Source of the DNA: Patulibacter sp040675535
GTDB taxonomy: Bacteria; Actinomycetota; Thermoleophilia; Solirubrobacterales; Solirubrobacteraceae
NCBI RefSeq assembly: GCF_040675535.1
Contig: NZ_JBFAPC010000131.1
Location: 1 to 16,173 of the forward strand
Direction of reading: 5' to 3'
Length of the DNA: 16,173 nt
Positions 1-7,259 of the stretch are shown one piece after another (within the stretch, counting starts at the first letter, position 1; every line of letters starts with the position of its first letter). The position numbers and the translations under genes are program-made. Below the pieces are notes generated by a model, which worked only from the letters and a program-made list of their open reading frames with translations, was not told the DNA's origin and did not search any database.

Positions 1-1296
1 GCCGCCGCGCTGGCCGCCGGCGCCGTCGCGCTGACGGCCCCCGCGGCCGCCTCCGCGGCGCACGTCACGTCGCTGCAGCCCTGGGCCGCGACGAACGCCT
101 ACCTCGCGAAGGCCGACATCGACGGCCGGCAGCAGCCGAAGAGCGAGCCACGCGCGAAGACCGACCACGTCAAGGCGGGCGACTGGGTCCGGATCTCCTG
201 CCAGACCACGGGCGAGACCTTCAACGGCTCGAACGTCTGGGACAAGGTCGGCGACTACTACGTCCCCGACCAGCTGCTGAAGACCTACTCCGACAGCGTC
301 CTCGCGGGCGTGCCGCGGTGCGACCCGGGCGGCCCGGAGCCGACGCAGACGCCCCAGCTCTCCGCGGGGTACCTCGCGGCGCAGTCCGCGGGCTTCGGCG
401 CCACCCCCGACGGCGCCGCGCGGGTGATGCGCGCGACCGCCGCGCGCAGCGGCACCGCGGGCGTCCTGATGGTGCGCTTCTTCATCCCCAACGCGCTCGC
501 CGGCGGCCGGCTCCTGAAGGGCGACGGCCGCGGCTGGAGCTCCGACCCCTCGCAGTCCCTCGCGTCCCGGGCCTCGCTCTACTGGGACACCCGGACGGGC
601 AGGACGTCGCTGACGATCGACCCCACCCACGTCGCCGACTACCTGCCGAAGTCGTTCTGGGGCGTCGAGCCCCACGACCTGCCCGGCCCGCTGCCGGTCG
701 TCCTGTGGCCGCACAAGTACTCGCTGCCGGATCGGATCCGCGGCGGCGCGTCGAACACCGCGCTGCCGATCCAGCTCAAGGGCCGCGCCAGCTCGGTCCG
801 GTCGACCGACCTGCACGCCCGCGGGACGAACCAGGCGTGGATCGCCGGGTCCGGCCGGACGTTGCAGTTCAAGGTCTCGATGCTCAACTCGGTGACGAAC
901 ATCGTCGACATCGGGGCGTGGAGCGTCGACACCTCGTTCAAGGTCGCCCAGAAGCCCGACGGGAGCTTCAAGGTCTCCAGCAGCGGCAACGGCTATCCGG
1001 CGGTCGAGTCGTACTTCTACCCGGCGACGGGCTCGCCCTCGACGGTCTTCCTCCGGCGCGTGCACGAGTGGGCGTTCGACCGCGAGATCGGCGTGCCGAC
1101 CCTGCCGAAGTTCAACACCGGCATGGTCGACCCGGGCGGCGGAATCGCGGCCCTCGACAAGGCGAGCAACCTGCGCTGCAAGAGCACCGCGGGCGGCGGC
1201 AGCCGCTGCACCCGCGACGGGATGGGCCTCAACCCGCTGCCCGAGCTGATCGCCCCGGACAGCTACACGACGACGTCCGCGGACCGCGCGGGCTGA
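1..1296 (+). CDS. Secreted protein with N-terminal SH3-like module, 5'-truncated
   Basis: The reading frame is open from the first base to TGA at 1294-1296, so at least 431 residues are encoded and the start codon lies outside the window. The first ~20 residues are an Ala-rich hydrophobic stretch ending ASAA, the tail of a Sec signal peptide with a plausible signal peptidase I site just before His21. Residues ~50-100 (AGDWVRISCQTTG, then VWDKVGDYYVPDQLL) look like the SH3-like modules common in exported actinobacterial proteins. The remaining ~330 residues are rich in aromatic, Gly and Ser residues. Cysteines in CQTTG, PRCDPGG, LRCKS and SRCTRD could form two disulfides outside the cell. I do not recognise the C-terminal domain and see no catalytic motif, lipobox or sortase signal. 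A cell-wall or extracellular role is inference from export and the SH3-like part. Confidence 0.8.
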   Translation, partial: AAALAAGAVALTAPAAASAAHVTSLQPWAATNAYLAKADIDGRQQPKSEPRAKTDHVKAGDWVRISCQTTGETFNGSNVWDKVGDYYVPDQLLKTYSDSVLAGVPRCDPGGPEPTQTPQLSAGYLAAQSAGFGATPDGAARVMRATAARSGTAGVLMVRFFIPNALAGGRLLKGDGRGWSSDPSQSLASRASLYWDTRTGRTSLTIDPTHVADYLPKSFWGVEPHDLPGPLPVVLWPHKYSLPDRIRGGASNTALPIQLKGRASSVRSTDLHARGTNQAWIAGSGRTLQFKVSMLNSVTNIVDIGAWSVDTSFKVAQKPDGSFKVSSSGNGYPAVESYFYPATGSPSTVFLRRVHEWAFDREIGVPTLPKFNTGMVDPGGGIAALDKASNLRCKSTAGGGSRCTRDGMGLNPLPELIAPDSYTTTSADRAG

Positions 1297-1335
1297 GCGC
1301 CGGACCGCGGCTGCGGGCAACCAGGAGGAGGAGCG

Positions 1336-1378
1336 CGGGGCCCGGCGATCGCCGGGGCCCCGGGGCCGTCCCGGGGCC
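1336..1378. terminator. Bidirectional hairpin between convergent genes
   Basis: CCCGGCGATCGCCGGG (1341-1356) is a perfect 16-bp palindrome. Its stem extends outward with CGGGG (1336-1340) pairing to CCCCG (1358-1362) across one bulged G. An alternative hairpin overlaps it: GGCCCCGGG (1356-1364) with CCCGGGGCC (1370-1378). It lies between the 3' ends of the secreted-protein gene and the methyltransferase gene. There is no T tract on either side, so an intrinsic terminator is inferred from stem strength and position. Confidence 0.6.
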
Positions 1379-1382
1379 GACC

Positions 1383-2324
1383 TCAGCCGCGCTTGCGGGC
1401 GACGACCATGAGGTTGTAGAAGATGCCCGCCGGCAGCCGGCCCTCGAGCAGCCGGCGGTCGACCTTCTGGAAGAACAGGTAGCCCCTGAAGGCGTACATC
1501 TTCCAGCCCCACGGGACGTCCTCGTCGCGGGCGGAGGCCTCGAGCCCGCGGTTGAACCAGCCGAACCAGTTGGCGGCCAGCTCCTCGCCGCGGACGTCGG
1601 CCCGCTCGAAGCCCGCGGCGTCGATCGGGGCGCGCAGCTCGGCGGGGACGAACGCGTGGACGTCGACCTGGGACTCGAGCGCATGGTTCTCCGCGCCGCC
1701 GTCGTCGTGGCCGTGCTCGGCCGGCCGGGCCTTGATCACGCGGCGCCAGAGCGGCGCGACGCGGTGCGCGGCGCGCTTGGGGACCACCGCGATCCGGTCG
1801 CCGTTGCGGGACGGCTCGCCGGCGAAGAGGATCACGCCGCCGGGCCGCAGCACGCGGTGGAACTCGGAGAAGGCGCGGGCGAGGTCCGGGATATGGTGCA
1901 GGACCGCGTGGCCGAGGACGAGGTCGAACGACTCGTCCTCGAAGGGCAGCTGCTCGGCGTCGGCGACGAGCGCCTCGACCTGCAGGCCCTGCTCGGCGGC
2001 GTTCTTCTCGAGCACGGCGATCATGCCGGGCGAGATGTCGGTCGCCACGGCGCTCCGGACGATGCCGGCCTTCAGCATGTGCAGCGTGAAGTAGCCCGTC
2101 CCGGCGCCGATCTCCAGCGAGCGGCCGAACGTCGGCAGCGGCCGGCCGAGCAGCTTCTCGAGCTTCTGGCGCACCTGGTCGGCGCCGACGTCGCCCCAGT
2201 CGATCCCCCACTTCGCGTCGTACTGCGCCGCCGCACCGTCGTGGTACCGCGTGTTGACGTCGCGGATCTGCTCGGCGACCTCCGGCTCCGCAGCGGCACT
2301 ACCAGTGGTAGGAAAGGGACTCAT
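1383..2324 (-). CDS. Class I SAM-dependent methyltransferase
   Basis: A 313-residue protein with a Rossmann-type methyltransferase core. Motif I is LEIGAGTGYF (~70-79), followed by VATDISPGM with an acidic residue that would bind the SAM ribose, DAEQLPFEDESFDLVLGHAV, and the post-motif VLRPGGVILFAGEPS. The ~120-residue C-terminal part probably sets substrate choice and has no obvious membrane segment. The ATG at 2324 is preceded by no Shine-Dalgarno sequence, but TAGACT lies 10 nt upstream, fitting a leaderless transcript. The gene diverges from a methyltransferase/GH57 operon that resembles the mycobacterial MGLP genes. The mycobacterial locus also carries extra methyltransferase genes (Rv3037c, Rv3038c), and this protein could correspond to one of them; that is a guess. 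The substrate (sugar, lipid or small molecule) cannot be read from the sequence. Confidence 0.9.
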   Translation of the reverse strand: MSPFPTTGSAAAEPEVAEQIRDVNTRYHDGAAAQYDAKWGIDWGDVGADQVRQKLEKLLGRPLPTFGRSLEIGAGTGYFTLHMLKAGIVRSAVATDISPGMIAVLEKNAAEQGLQVEALVADAEQLPFEDESFDLVLGHAVLHHIPDLARAFSEFHRVLRPGGVILFAGEPSRNGDRIAVVPKRAAHRVAPLWRRVIKARPAEHGHDDGGAENHALESQVDVHAFVPAELRAPIDAAGFERADVRGEELAANWFGWFNRGLEASARDEDVPWGWKMYAFRGYLFFQKVDRRLLEGRLPAGIFYNLMVVARKRG

Positions 2325-2334
2325 GGGCCGCCGC

Positions 2335-2359
2335 AGTCTACGGACCCGTCCCGTAGATT
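2335..2359. promoter_or_regulatory. Divergent promoter with inverted repeat; two outward -10-like boxes
   Basis: AGTCTACGG (2335-2343) and CCGTAGATT (2351-2359) form an inverted repeat with one mismatch and a 7-nt spacer. Read outward, the arms give TAGACT 10 nt before the ATG of the minus-strand methyltransferase and TAGATT 9 nt before the ATG at 2369. Neither ATG has a convincing ribosome binding site, so both transcripts may be leaderless. Each -35 region would fall on or near the opposite -10, which would make the two promoters compete. The repeat could instead be an operator for a dimeric regulator. No clear -35 was seen. Confidence 0.5.
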
Positions 2360-2368
2360 TGCGGGCCG

Positions 2369-3187
2369 ATGACGCAGACGCCGCCCCTGTACGTCCAGCG
2401 GGACCAGCCCGAGGGCGTGCCCCCGCTGTCGCTCACGGGCGAGCGCACGCTGCCCGACGTGCCGGAGGAGAACTACTGGTACCGGCGTCATCTCGTCGTC
2501 TACGAGTGGATCGCGGCGCGGGTCGCCGCCCGCACCGCGGCGGGGCCGGACGGCGGCGGCCCGCAGAAGGTCGTCGACCTGGCGTGCGGCGAGGGCTACG
2601 GCACGGCGGTGCTCGCCCGCGAGGCCGCGGAGGCCGTCGGCGTCGACGCGAACCCCGAGGCGTTCGAGCACGCCCGCCGGCGCTACACGGACGCCCGCAC
2701 GCGCTTCGTCCGCACCCTGGTCGAGACCTTCGACGAGCCGTGCGACGTGCTCGTCTTCCTGCAGACGATCGAGCACGTCCAGGACCCCGACGCGATCCTC
2801 GAGCGCTTCAAGTCCCTGATCGGCCCAGGCGGCGAGGCGTACGTCTCGACCCCGAACCTCCTGACGCTCGCGCCCCCCGGCGCCGAGAAGTCCGAGAACC
2901 CGTGGCACGTCAAGGAGTACCGCGCGGACGAGTACCGCGAGCTCCTGGAGCGGCACTTCGGCCACGTCGAGATCCTCGGCCTCTACCACGCGCGCAAGCT
3001 CCGGGTCCACGCCTTCGCGATCGAGCACCTCGGCTGGGATCGCGTCCACAAGGGCCTGCGGATCACGAAGCCGTTCTACGACCGCTTCACGCCGGCGATC
3101 GCCGCGTCGGACTTCGTGCTGCGCTCCGAGGCCGACGGCGCGAACCTCGACCGCGCGCTGGACTTCGTGGCCGTGCTGCGGCCGTGA
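2369..3187 (+). CDS. SAM-dependent methyltransferase, Rv3030-like (MGLP locus type)
   Basis: A 272-residue class I methyltransferase. Motif I is VVDLACGEGYG (~68-78), then VGVDANPEAFEHA, FLQTIEHVQDPDAIL and IGPGGEAYVSTPN. The N-terminal LTGERTLPDVPEENYWYRRH (~22-41) and the C-terminal DFVLRSEADG...LDFVAVLRP match what I recall of mycobacterial Rv3030. Rv3030 is proposed to O-methylate glucose residues of methylglucose lipopolysaccharide. The next gene starts inside this stop codon (GTGA, 3184-3187) and encodes a GH57 enzyme like Rv3031, so the pair keeps the mycobacterial order. ATG 2369 has TAGATT 9 nt upstream and no Shine-Dalgarno, fitting leaderless translation. Methyltransferase activity is secure from motifs; action on a methylated alpha-glucan is inference from similarity and neighbour. 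The partner glucosyltransferase (Rv3032-like) is not in the window. Confidence 0.88.
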   Translation: MTQTPPLYVQRDQPEGVPPLSLTGERTLPDVPEENYWYRRHLVVYEWIAARVAARTAAGPDGGGPQKVVDLACGEGYGTAVLAREAAEAVGVDANPEAFEHARRRYTDARTRFVRTLVETFDEPCDVLVFLQTIEHVQDPDAILERFKSLIGPGGEAYVSTPNLLTLAPPGAEKSENPWHVKEYRADEYRELLERHFGHVEILGLYHARKLRVHAFAIEHLGWDRVHKGLRITKPFYDRFTPAIAASDFVLRSEADGANLDRALDFVAVLRP

Positions 3188-4671
3188 CCGCCGCGGGCCC
3201 GCGCCACGGCGGGGCCGGGGCCGGCGGCACGACGGCGGGCGGGCCGGGCGCCCTGGCGATCGTCCTCCACACGCACCTGCCGTACGTCGAGGGCTTCGAC
3301 ACGTGGCCATTCGGCGAGGAGTGGCTCTGGGAGGCCGCCGCCACCTGCTACCTGCCGCTGCTGGAGCTCCTGGACCGCCGCGCCGACGCCGCGGCGCTGA
3401 CGCTGTCCGTCACCCCGGTGCTCGCCGACCAGCTGCTCGCGCCCGGCGTGGGCGACCGCTTCCGGTCCTTCCTCGACGAGACCCGGGAGGACGTCTACGC
3501 GCGCGAGATCGGCGGCTTCCTCGACGGCGGGCACGCGGACGAGGCGGCGGCGCTCCAGGCGCTGCGGGAGGTCTACCGGGACGCGCGGCACGCCGACGGG
3601 GGCCCGGAGCCGGCGGACGGGATCGCCGCGGGCCTCCTCCGCCACGCCGCGTGGACGTCCTCGGCGACCCACGCGGTGCTGCCGCTGCTGGCGACGCCGC
3701 AGGGCCTGGACGCCCAGCTCGGGGTCGGGATCGACAGCCACCGCCGGCGCACGGGCCGCTGGGCCGGCGGGCTGTGGCTGCCGGAGTGCGCGTACGACCC
3801 GGCGCTCGACGGCGCCCTGGCCGCCCACGGGGTGCGCACCGCCTGCGTCGACCTGACCGACCGGCTCGGCGCCGGCGACCCGGCCCACCTGCGCCCGTAC
3901 GCGACCACCGGCGGGACGACGCTGCTGCCGCTGGACCGCACGCTGATGGACCTCGTCTGGTCCGACGGCGCGATGCCCGCGCACGCCGCCTACCGCGACA
4001 CGCACCGCCGCACGACGTTCCACCTGATGCCGTGGAGCAACGACGGCCGCGCGTGGGACCCCGGGCGCGCCCGGCGGCGGGCCCGGGCCGACGCGGCGAC
4101 CTTCGTCGCGGCCGCGACGGCGCGCGTGGCCGGCGGCGGCTTGGCGACCGTCGCACTGGACACCGAGTTCCTCGGCCACTGGTGGCTCGAGGGGATCTGG
4201 TGGCTGGAGGCCGTGCTCGACGAGGCCGCCGTCCAGGGCCTGGCGGTCGTCCACGCCGACGACGCGGCCGCCCGGGCGCGGGCCGCGGGCGTCGTGCCGC
4301 TGCCCGCCGCGGCCCGCGCCACGAGCACCTGGGGCACGCCGCGCGACCTCTGGACGTGGTCGGGTCCGCAGGTCGCGGACCTCGCCTGGAGGGCCCGGCG
4401 GGCGGAGCTGGACGTCGTCGCCGCGGGCCCCGGCGCCACGGACCGCGCGTGGCGCGAGCTGCTCGCCCTGCAGTCGTCGGACTGGGCGTTCCTGCGCACC
4501 CGCGGGACGGCCGGTGACTACCCGGACCGGCGCGCCGCCGGGCACGCGCAGCGGCTGCGGGAGGAGCTCGCCGCGCCGGGGTCGCTCGAGCCCGCGCTGC
4601 GCGGGCTCGCGCCGGACGCCGGGGAGCAGCACGGCGCGACGCGTCCTCAGGCCTCCGCCGCCGAGCGGTAG
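3184..4671 (+). CDS. GH57 family 1,4-alpha-glucan branching enzyme (DUF1957 type), Rv3031-like
   Basis: A 495-residue protein starting at GTG 3184, which overlaps the upstream stop as GTGA and so is probably translationally coupled. After ~22 Gly/Ala-rich residues the fold begins with the GH57 region 1 motif LHTHLPYV (H29, H31). WLPECAY carries the expected nucleophile Glu201. DTEFLGHWWLEG carries the expected acid/base Asp326. The C-terminal half has the helical character of DUF1957 branching enzymes, including STWGTPRDLWTW and LLALQSSDWAFL. Length is close to mycobacterial Rv3031. GH57 branching enzymes cut an alpha-1,4-glucan and rejoin it as an alpha-1,6 branch in the cytoplasm. With the methyltransferase beside it, the target may be a methylated lipo- or oligoglucan rather than bulk glycogen. 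The last 25 bp overlap the 3' end of the photolyase gene on the other strand. Confidence 0.9.
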   Translation: MTAAGPRHGGAGAGGTTAGGPGALAIVLHTHLPYVEGFDTWPFGEEWLWEAAATCYLPLLELLDRRADAAALTLSVTPVLADQLLAPGVGDRFRSFLDETREDVYAREIGGFLDGGHADEAAALQALREVYRDARHADGGPEPADGIAAGLLRHAAWTSSATHAVLPLLATPQGLDAQLGVGIDSHRRRTGRWAGGLWLPECAYDPALDGALAAHGVRTACVDLTDRLGAGDPAHLRPYATTGGTTLLPLDRTLMDLVWSDGAMPAHAAYRDTHRRTTFHLMPWSNDGRAWDPGRARRRARADAATFVAAATARVAGGGLATVALDTEFLGHWWLEGIWWLEAVLDEAAVQGLAVVHADDAAARARAAGVVPLPAAARATSTWGTPRDLWTWSGPQVADLAWRARRAELDVVAAGPGATDRAWRELLALQSSDWAFLRTRGTAGDYPDRRAAGHAQRLREELAAPGSLEPALRGLAPDAGEQHGATRPQASAAER

Positions 4672-6086
4672 CGCGCCGCCGCCCGCTCGCGCTCGGCGGC
4701 GTGCTCGACGATCGGAGCCGGGTAGTCCTGGCCGATGACGCAGGCTGCCGCGCGCTGCTCGTCGCGGTCCATCTTCCACGGCTCGGCGATCCGCTCGTCG
4801 GGGACGTGGGCGAGCTCCGGCACCCAGCGCCGGACGTAGCGGCCCTGCGGGTCGAAGCGCACGAGCTGGCGGGTCGGGTTGAACATCCGCTGGAAGTACG
4901 GCTTGGGGTCCACGCCGATCGACGTGACCCACTGCCAGTTGCCGTCGTTCTGGGTCGGCTCGCCGTCCTGCAGCAGGGCGGAGAAGTGGCGCTCGCCGGC
5001 GGTCCAGTCGACGTGCAGGTCCTTCGTCAGGAACGACCCGACCACCAGGCGCGCGCGGTTGTGCATCCAGCCGGTGGCGGCGAGCTGCCGCATCCCGGCG
5101 TCGACGAGCGGGTAGCCCGTGCGCCCCGCCTTCCAGGCCTCCAGCGCCTCGTCGTCGCGCTCCCAGGTCAGCTCGCGGAAGCGCGGCTGGTGGGCCCGGC
5201 GCCGATCCTCGGGGTGGAAGAGGTAGACGTGGGCGTAGAAGTCCCGCCACGCGAGTTGGCGGACGAACGCGGCGGGCCCGGCGCCCGACAGCTTGCGGGC
5301 CCGGGCCTCGAGCCAGCGGGGCGAGATCGTCCCCCATCGCAGGTGCGGGGAGAGCCCGCTCGTGCCGCCCGCCGCGCGCGACGAGCCGTGCTTGCCGGCG
5401 AGGACGTCGTGCAGGTCGTCGTAGTCCTGGATCGGCCCGTCCAGCCACGAGCGCGCGGCGCGGAGCCCCGCCTCCTCCCCCGGCTCCGCGAACGGCTCGG
5501 GGACGTCGGGCCGGCCGTCGGCGCCCAGCAGGTCGGGCGCGGGGAGCCCCTCGCCCGCGACCTGCGGGACGGACACGGCGGACGGCGCGTCCAGCACGCG
5601 GCGGCGGTCCAGGTGCTCCCAGGCCCGGCTGAACGGGCTGAAGACCGTGTACGGCTTGCCGCCGCCCGTCCGCGGCTCCGACGGGTCGGCGACGTACTGG
5701 CCGGGCGACGGGACCGCGCGGACCCCGGCGTCCTCCAGCGCCGTGGTCACCCGCTGGTCGCGCCGGCGCCCGAACGGGCTCGCGTCGCTCGTCCAGCGCA
5801 CCGCCGTCGCGCCGGTCTCCTCCGCCAGCGCGACCAGGACGTCGGCCGGGTCGCCGTGGCGGACGACGAGCCGGCCGCCGCGCTCCCGCAGGGCCGCGTC
5901 GAGCTCGCGCAGGCAGGCGGCGAGGAAGTGCGCGCGCGGCCCGCTGGCCGCCGCGCCACCGGTGATCGCGGGATCGACGACGAACAACGGCACGACGCGG
6001 TCGGCGTCGATCACGGCCCCGTGCAGGGCGGGGTGGTCGCGGACGCGGAGGTCCCGCCGGAACCAGACGATCTCGGTGGAGGCCAT
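4647..6086 (-). CDS. phr: Deoxyribodipyrimidine photolyase (class I CPD photolyase)
   Basis: A 479-residue enzyme of normal family length that uses FAD and light to split UV-induced cyclobutane pyrimidine dimers. The N-terminal alpha/beta antenna domain starts IVWFRRDLRVRDHPAL (6-21). The FAD-binding domain has TGYPLVDAGMRQL (323-335), TGWMHNRARL (338-347), SFLTKDL, and NDGNWQWV (380-387) followed by the MFNP motif. Trp318, Trp361 and Trp384 align with the E. coli electron-transfer triad W306/W359/W382, so the enzyme should be photoreducible. The second chromophore (MTHF or a deazaflavin) cannot be decided by eye. ATG 6086 starts at the conserved position and lacks a Shine-Dalgarno; TACGTA lies 8 nt upstream. 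The gene stands alone, diverges from the LON-domain gene, and its 3' end overlaps the GH57 gene by 25 bp. Confidence 0.96.
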   Translation of the reverse strand: MASTEIVWFRRDLRVRDHPALHGAVIDADRVVPLFVVDPAITGGAAASGPRAHFLAACLRELDAALRERGGRLVVRHGDPADVLVALAEETGATAVRWTSDASPFGRRRDQRVTTALEDAGVRAVPSPGQYVADPSEPRTGGGKPYTVFSPFSRAWEHLDRRRVLDAPSAVSVPQVAGEGLPAPDLLGADGRPDVPEPFAEPGEEAGLRAARSWLDGPIQDYDDLHDVLAGKHGSSRAAGGTSGLSPHLRWGTISPRWLEARARKLSGAGPAAFVRQLAWRDFYAHVYLFHPEDRRRAHQPRFRELTWERDDEALEAWKAGRTGYPLVDAGMRQLAATGWMHNRARLVVGSFLTKDLHVDWTAGERHFSALLQDGEPTQNDGNWQWVTSIGVDPKPYFQRMFNPTRQLVRFDPQGRYVRRWVPELAHVPDERIAEPWKMDRDEQRAAACVIGQDYPAPIVEHAAERERAAARYRSAAEA

Positions 6087-6169
6087 GTGGGGTCTACGTA
6101 CCCGCCGACGGGCCCGGACGCGCCCCGAGGGGTGGGATCCGACGACGGAGCGGCGTAGAGTGGACGGGC
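6087..6169. promoter_or_regulatory. Divergent promoter region, photolyase / LON-domain gene
   Basis: This 83-bp gap serves two divergent starts. On the plus strand CGTAGAGT (6154-6161) places TAGAGT 8 nt before ATG 6170, with no Shine-Dalgarno, fitting a leaderless transcript. On the minus strand the overlapping hexamers TACGTA (6100-6095) and TAGACC (6096-6091) lie 8 and 4 nt before ATG 6086; either is a weaker match. No clear -35 element was identified. Confidence 0.45.
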
Positions 6170-6793
6170 ATGGACGACGCCGATCCCGACCTGCCGCTGT
6201 TCCCCCTCGGCCTCGTCGCGCTCCCGGGCGAGCAGGTGCCGCTGCACCTCTTCGAGGAGCGCTACAAGGAGCTCGGGGCCCGCTGCATCGACGAGGACCG
6301 CGAGTTCGGGATCGTGCTCGTGGACGAGGACGGCCCGCGCGCGGTCGGCTGCGCGATGCGCGTCACGCAGGTCCTGCAGCGCTTCGACGACGGCCGGCTC
6401 GACGTCGTCACCCGCGGGACGCGCCCGTTCCGCGTGATCGAGGAGCACCACGTCCACTCCTACGCTTCGGCGCAGGTCGAGTTCCTCGCCGACGAGCCGG
6501 AGGCCCTGGACCACGACGCCGCCGCGGCCGTCCGCCAGGCCTACGCCTCCCTGGCTAACCAGGCCACCGAGCACGAGGTCTCCCCCGCCGAGCTCGTCGC
6601 CGCCAGCTCCTACGACCTCGCCGCGTCCGTCGAGTTCGCGCCCGACGCCAAGCAGCAGCTGCTCGAGGCCCGGTCGGAGAACGCCCGCCTGCGCCAGCTG
6701 CTCTCGCTGCTGCGCGCAGCGCTCAAGCGCCTGGAGTTCGCGGACCTCGCCGAGGTGCGGGGCGCGAGCAACGGCGTCGTGCGCTTCGGCTGA
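6170..6793 (+). CDS. LON peptidase substrate-binding domain protein (no protease domain)
   Basis: A 207-residue protein matching the N-terminal substrate-binding domain of Lon protease. LPLFPLGLVALPGEQVPLHL near the start is the family hallmark, followed by FEERYKELGARCI and the beta-rich body (FGIVLVDEDGPRAVGCAMRV, LDVVTRGTRPFRV). The second half is helical (residues ~110-200). There is no AAA+ module and no Ser-Lys protease dyad, so this is one of the free-standing LON-domain proteins, about 200 residues long, that are widespread in actinobacteria. Their role is not well defined; recognition of unfolded protein is the usual suggestion. ATG 6170 has a CGTAGAGT element 8 nt upstream and no ribosome binding site. 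A GNAT gene begins 1 nt after its stop, so the two are probably co-transcribed. Confidence 0.92.
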   Translation: MDDADPDLPLFPLGLVALPGEQVPLHLFEERYKELGARCIDEDREFGIVLVDEDGPRAVGCAMRVTQVLQRFDDGRLDVVTRGTRPFRVIEEHHVHSYASAQVEFLADEPEALDHDAAAAVRQAYASLANQATEHEVSPAELVAASSYDLAASVEFAPDAKQQLLEARSENARLRQLLSLLRAALKRLEFADLAEVRGASNGVVRFG

Positions 6794-6794
6794 G

Positions 6795-7259
6795 GTGGCG
6801 TCCGGGGTCACGGGCGTGCTCGTCCGTCCGGCCCGGCCGGACGAAGAGGACGCGGTCCTCGCGCTCATCGGCGCGGACGAGATCACCCGGGCCCGGGTCC
6901 CGGGGCCGTGGCCCACGGACCGGCAGCGCGCGGGCTTCCGCCGCATCCTCGACGCCGACGACCACCAGCTGCTCGTGGCCGTCCGCGACGGCACCGTGGT
7001 CGGCGTCGTCCAGGTCTCGTTCCTCCCGGAGTTCGCCCGCGACGGCGACCGCGCGCAGCTGGAGACGATGCACGTCGCGGAGAGCGAGCAGCGCCGCGGG
7101 ACGGGCCGGGCCCTGGTCGAGCACGCGGTCGAGCTGGCACGCGACCGCGGCTGCGGCCTCGTCCAGCTGACGAGCGGGACCTTCCGGCCCGACGCGCACC
7201 GCTTCTACGCCGCGTTGGGCTTCGACGGGTCCCACGTGGGGTTCAAGCGGGCCCTCTGA
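6795..7259 (+). CDS. GNAT family N-acetyltransferase
   Basis: A 154-residue protein with the Gcn5-related fold. The acetyl-CoA pyrophosphate loop is QRRGTGRALVEHA (from residue ~99), on the pattern Q/R-x-x-G-x-G/A. It is preceded by the beta4 strand LETMHVAE and followed by LVQLTSGTFRPDAHRFYAALGF, the conserved C-terminal region. It would transfer acetyl from acetyl-CoA to an amine; the substrate is unknown. GTG 6795 starts 1 nt after the LON-gene stop. A second in-frame GTG at 6816 would start the protein at VLVRPARPDEED, closer to typical GNAT N-termini, so the first seven residues are uncertain. Neither start has a strong Shine-Dalgarno, and translation probably depends on coupling to the upstream gene. 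Its 3' end overlaps the remnant of an EamA transporter on the other strand by 17 bp. Confidence 0.9.
   Translation: MASGVTGVLVRPARPDEEDAVLALIGADEITRARVPGPWPTDRQRAGFRRILDADDHQLLVAVRDGTVVGVVQVSFLPEFARDGDRAQLETMHVAESEQRRGTGRALVEHAVELARDRGCGLVQLTSGTFRPDAHRFYAALGFDGSHVGFKRAL

Noticed and set aside
318..2372. 684-codon plus-strand frame over the secreted-protein and first methyltransferase genes
   Set aside because: Low-complexity Arg/Ala/Pro translation; the real genes occupy other frames with recognisable motifs.
3076..5448. 790-codon open frame on the minus strand across the GH57 and photolyase genes
   Set aside because: Arg/Ala/Gly/Pro-rich translation with no motifs. It is a high-GC shadow of two genes with clear catalytic motifs.
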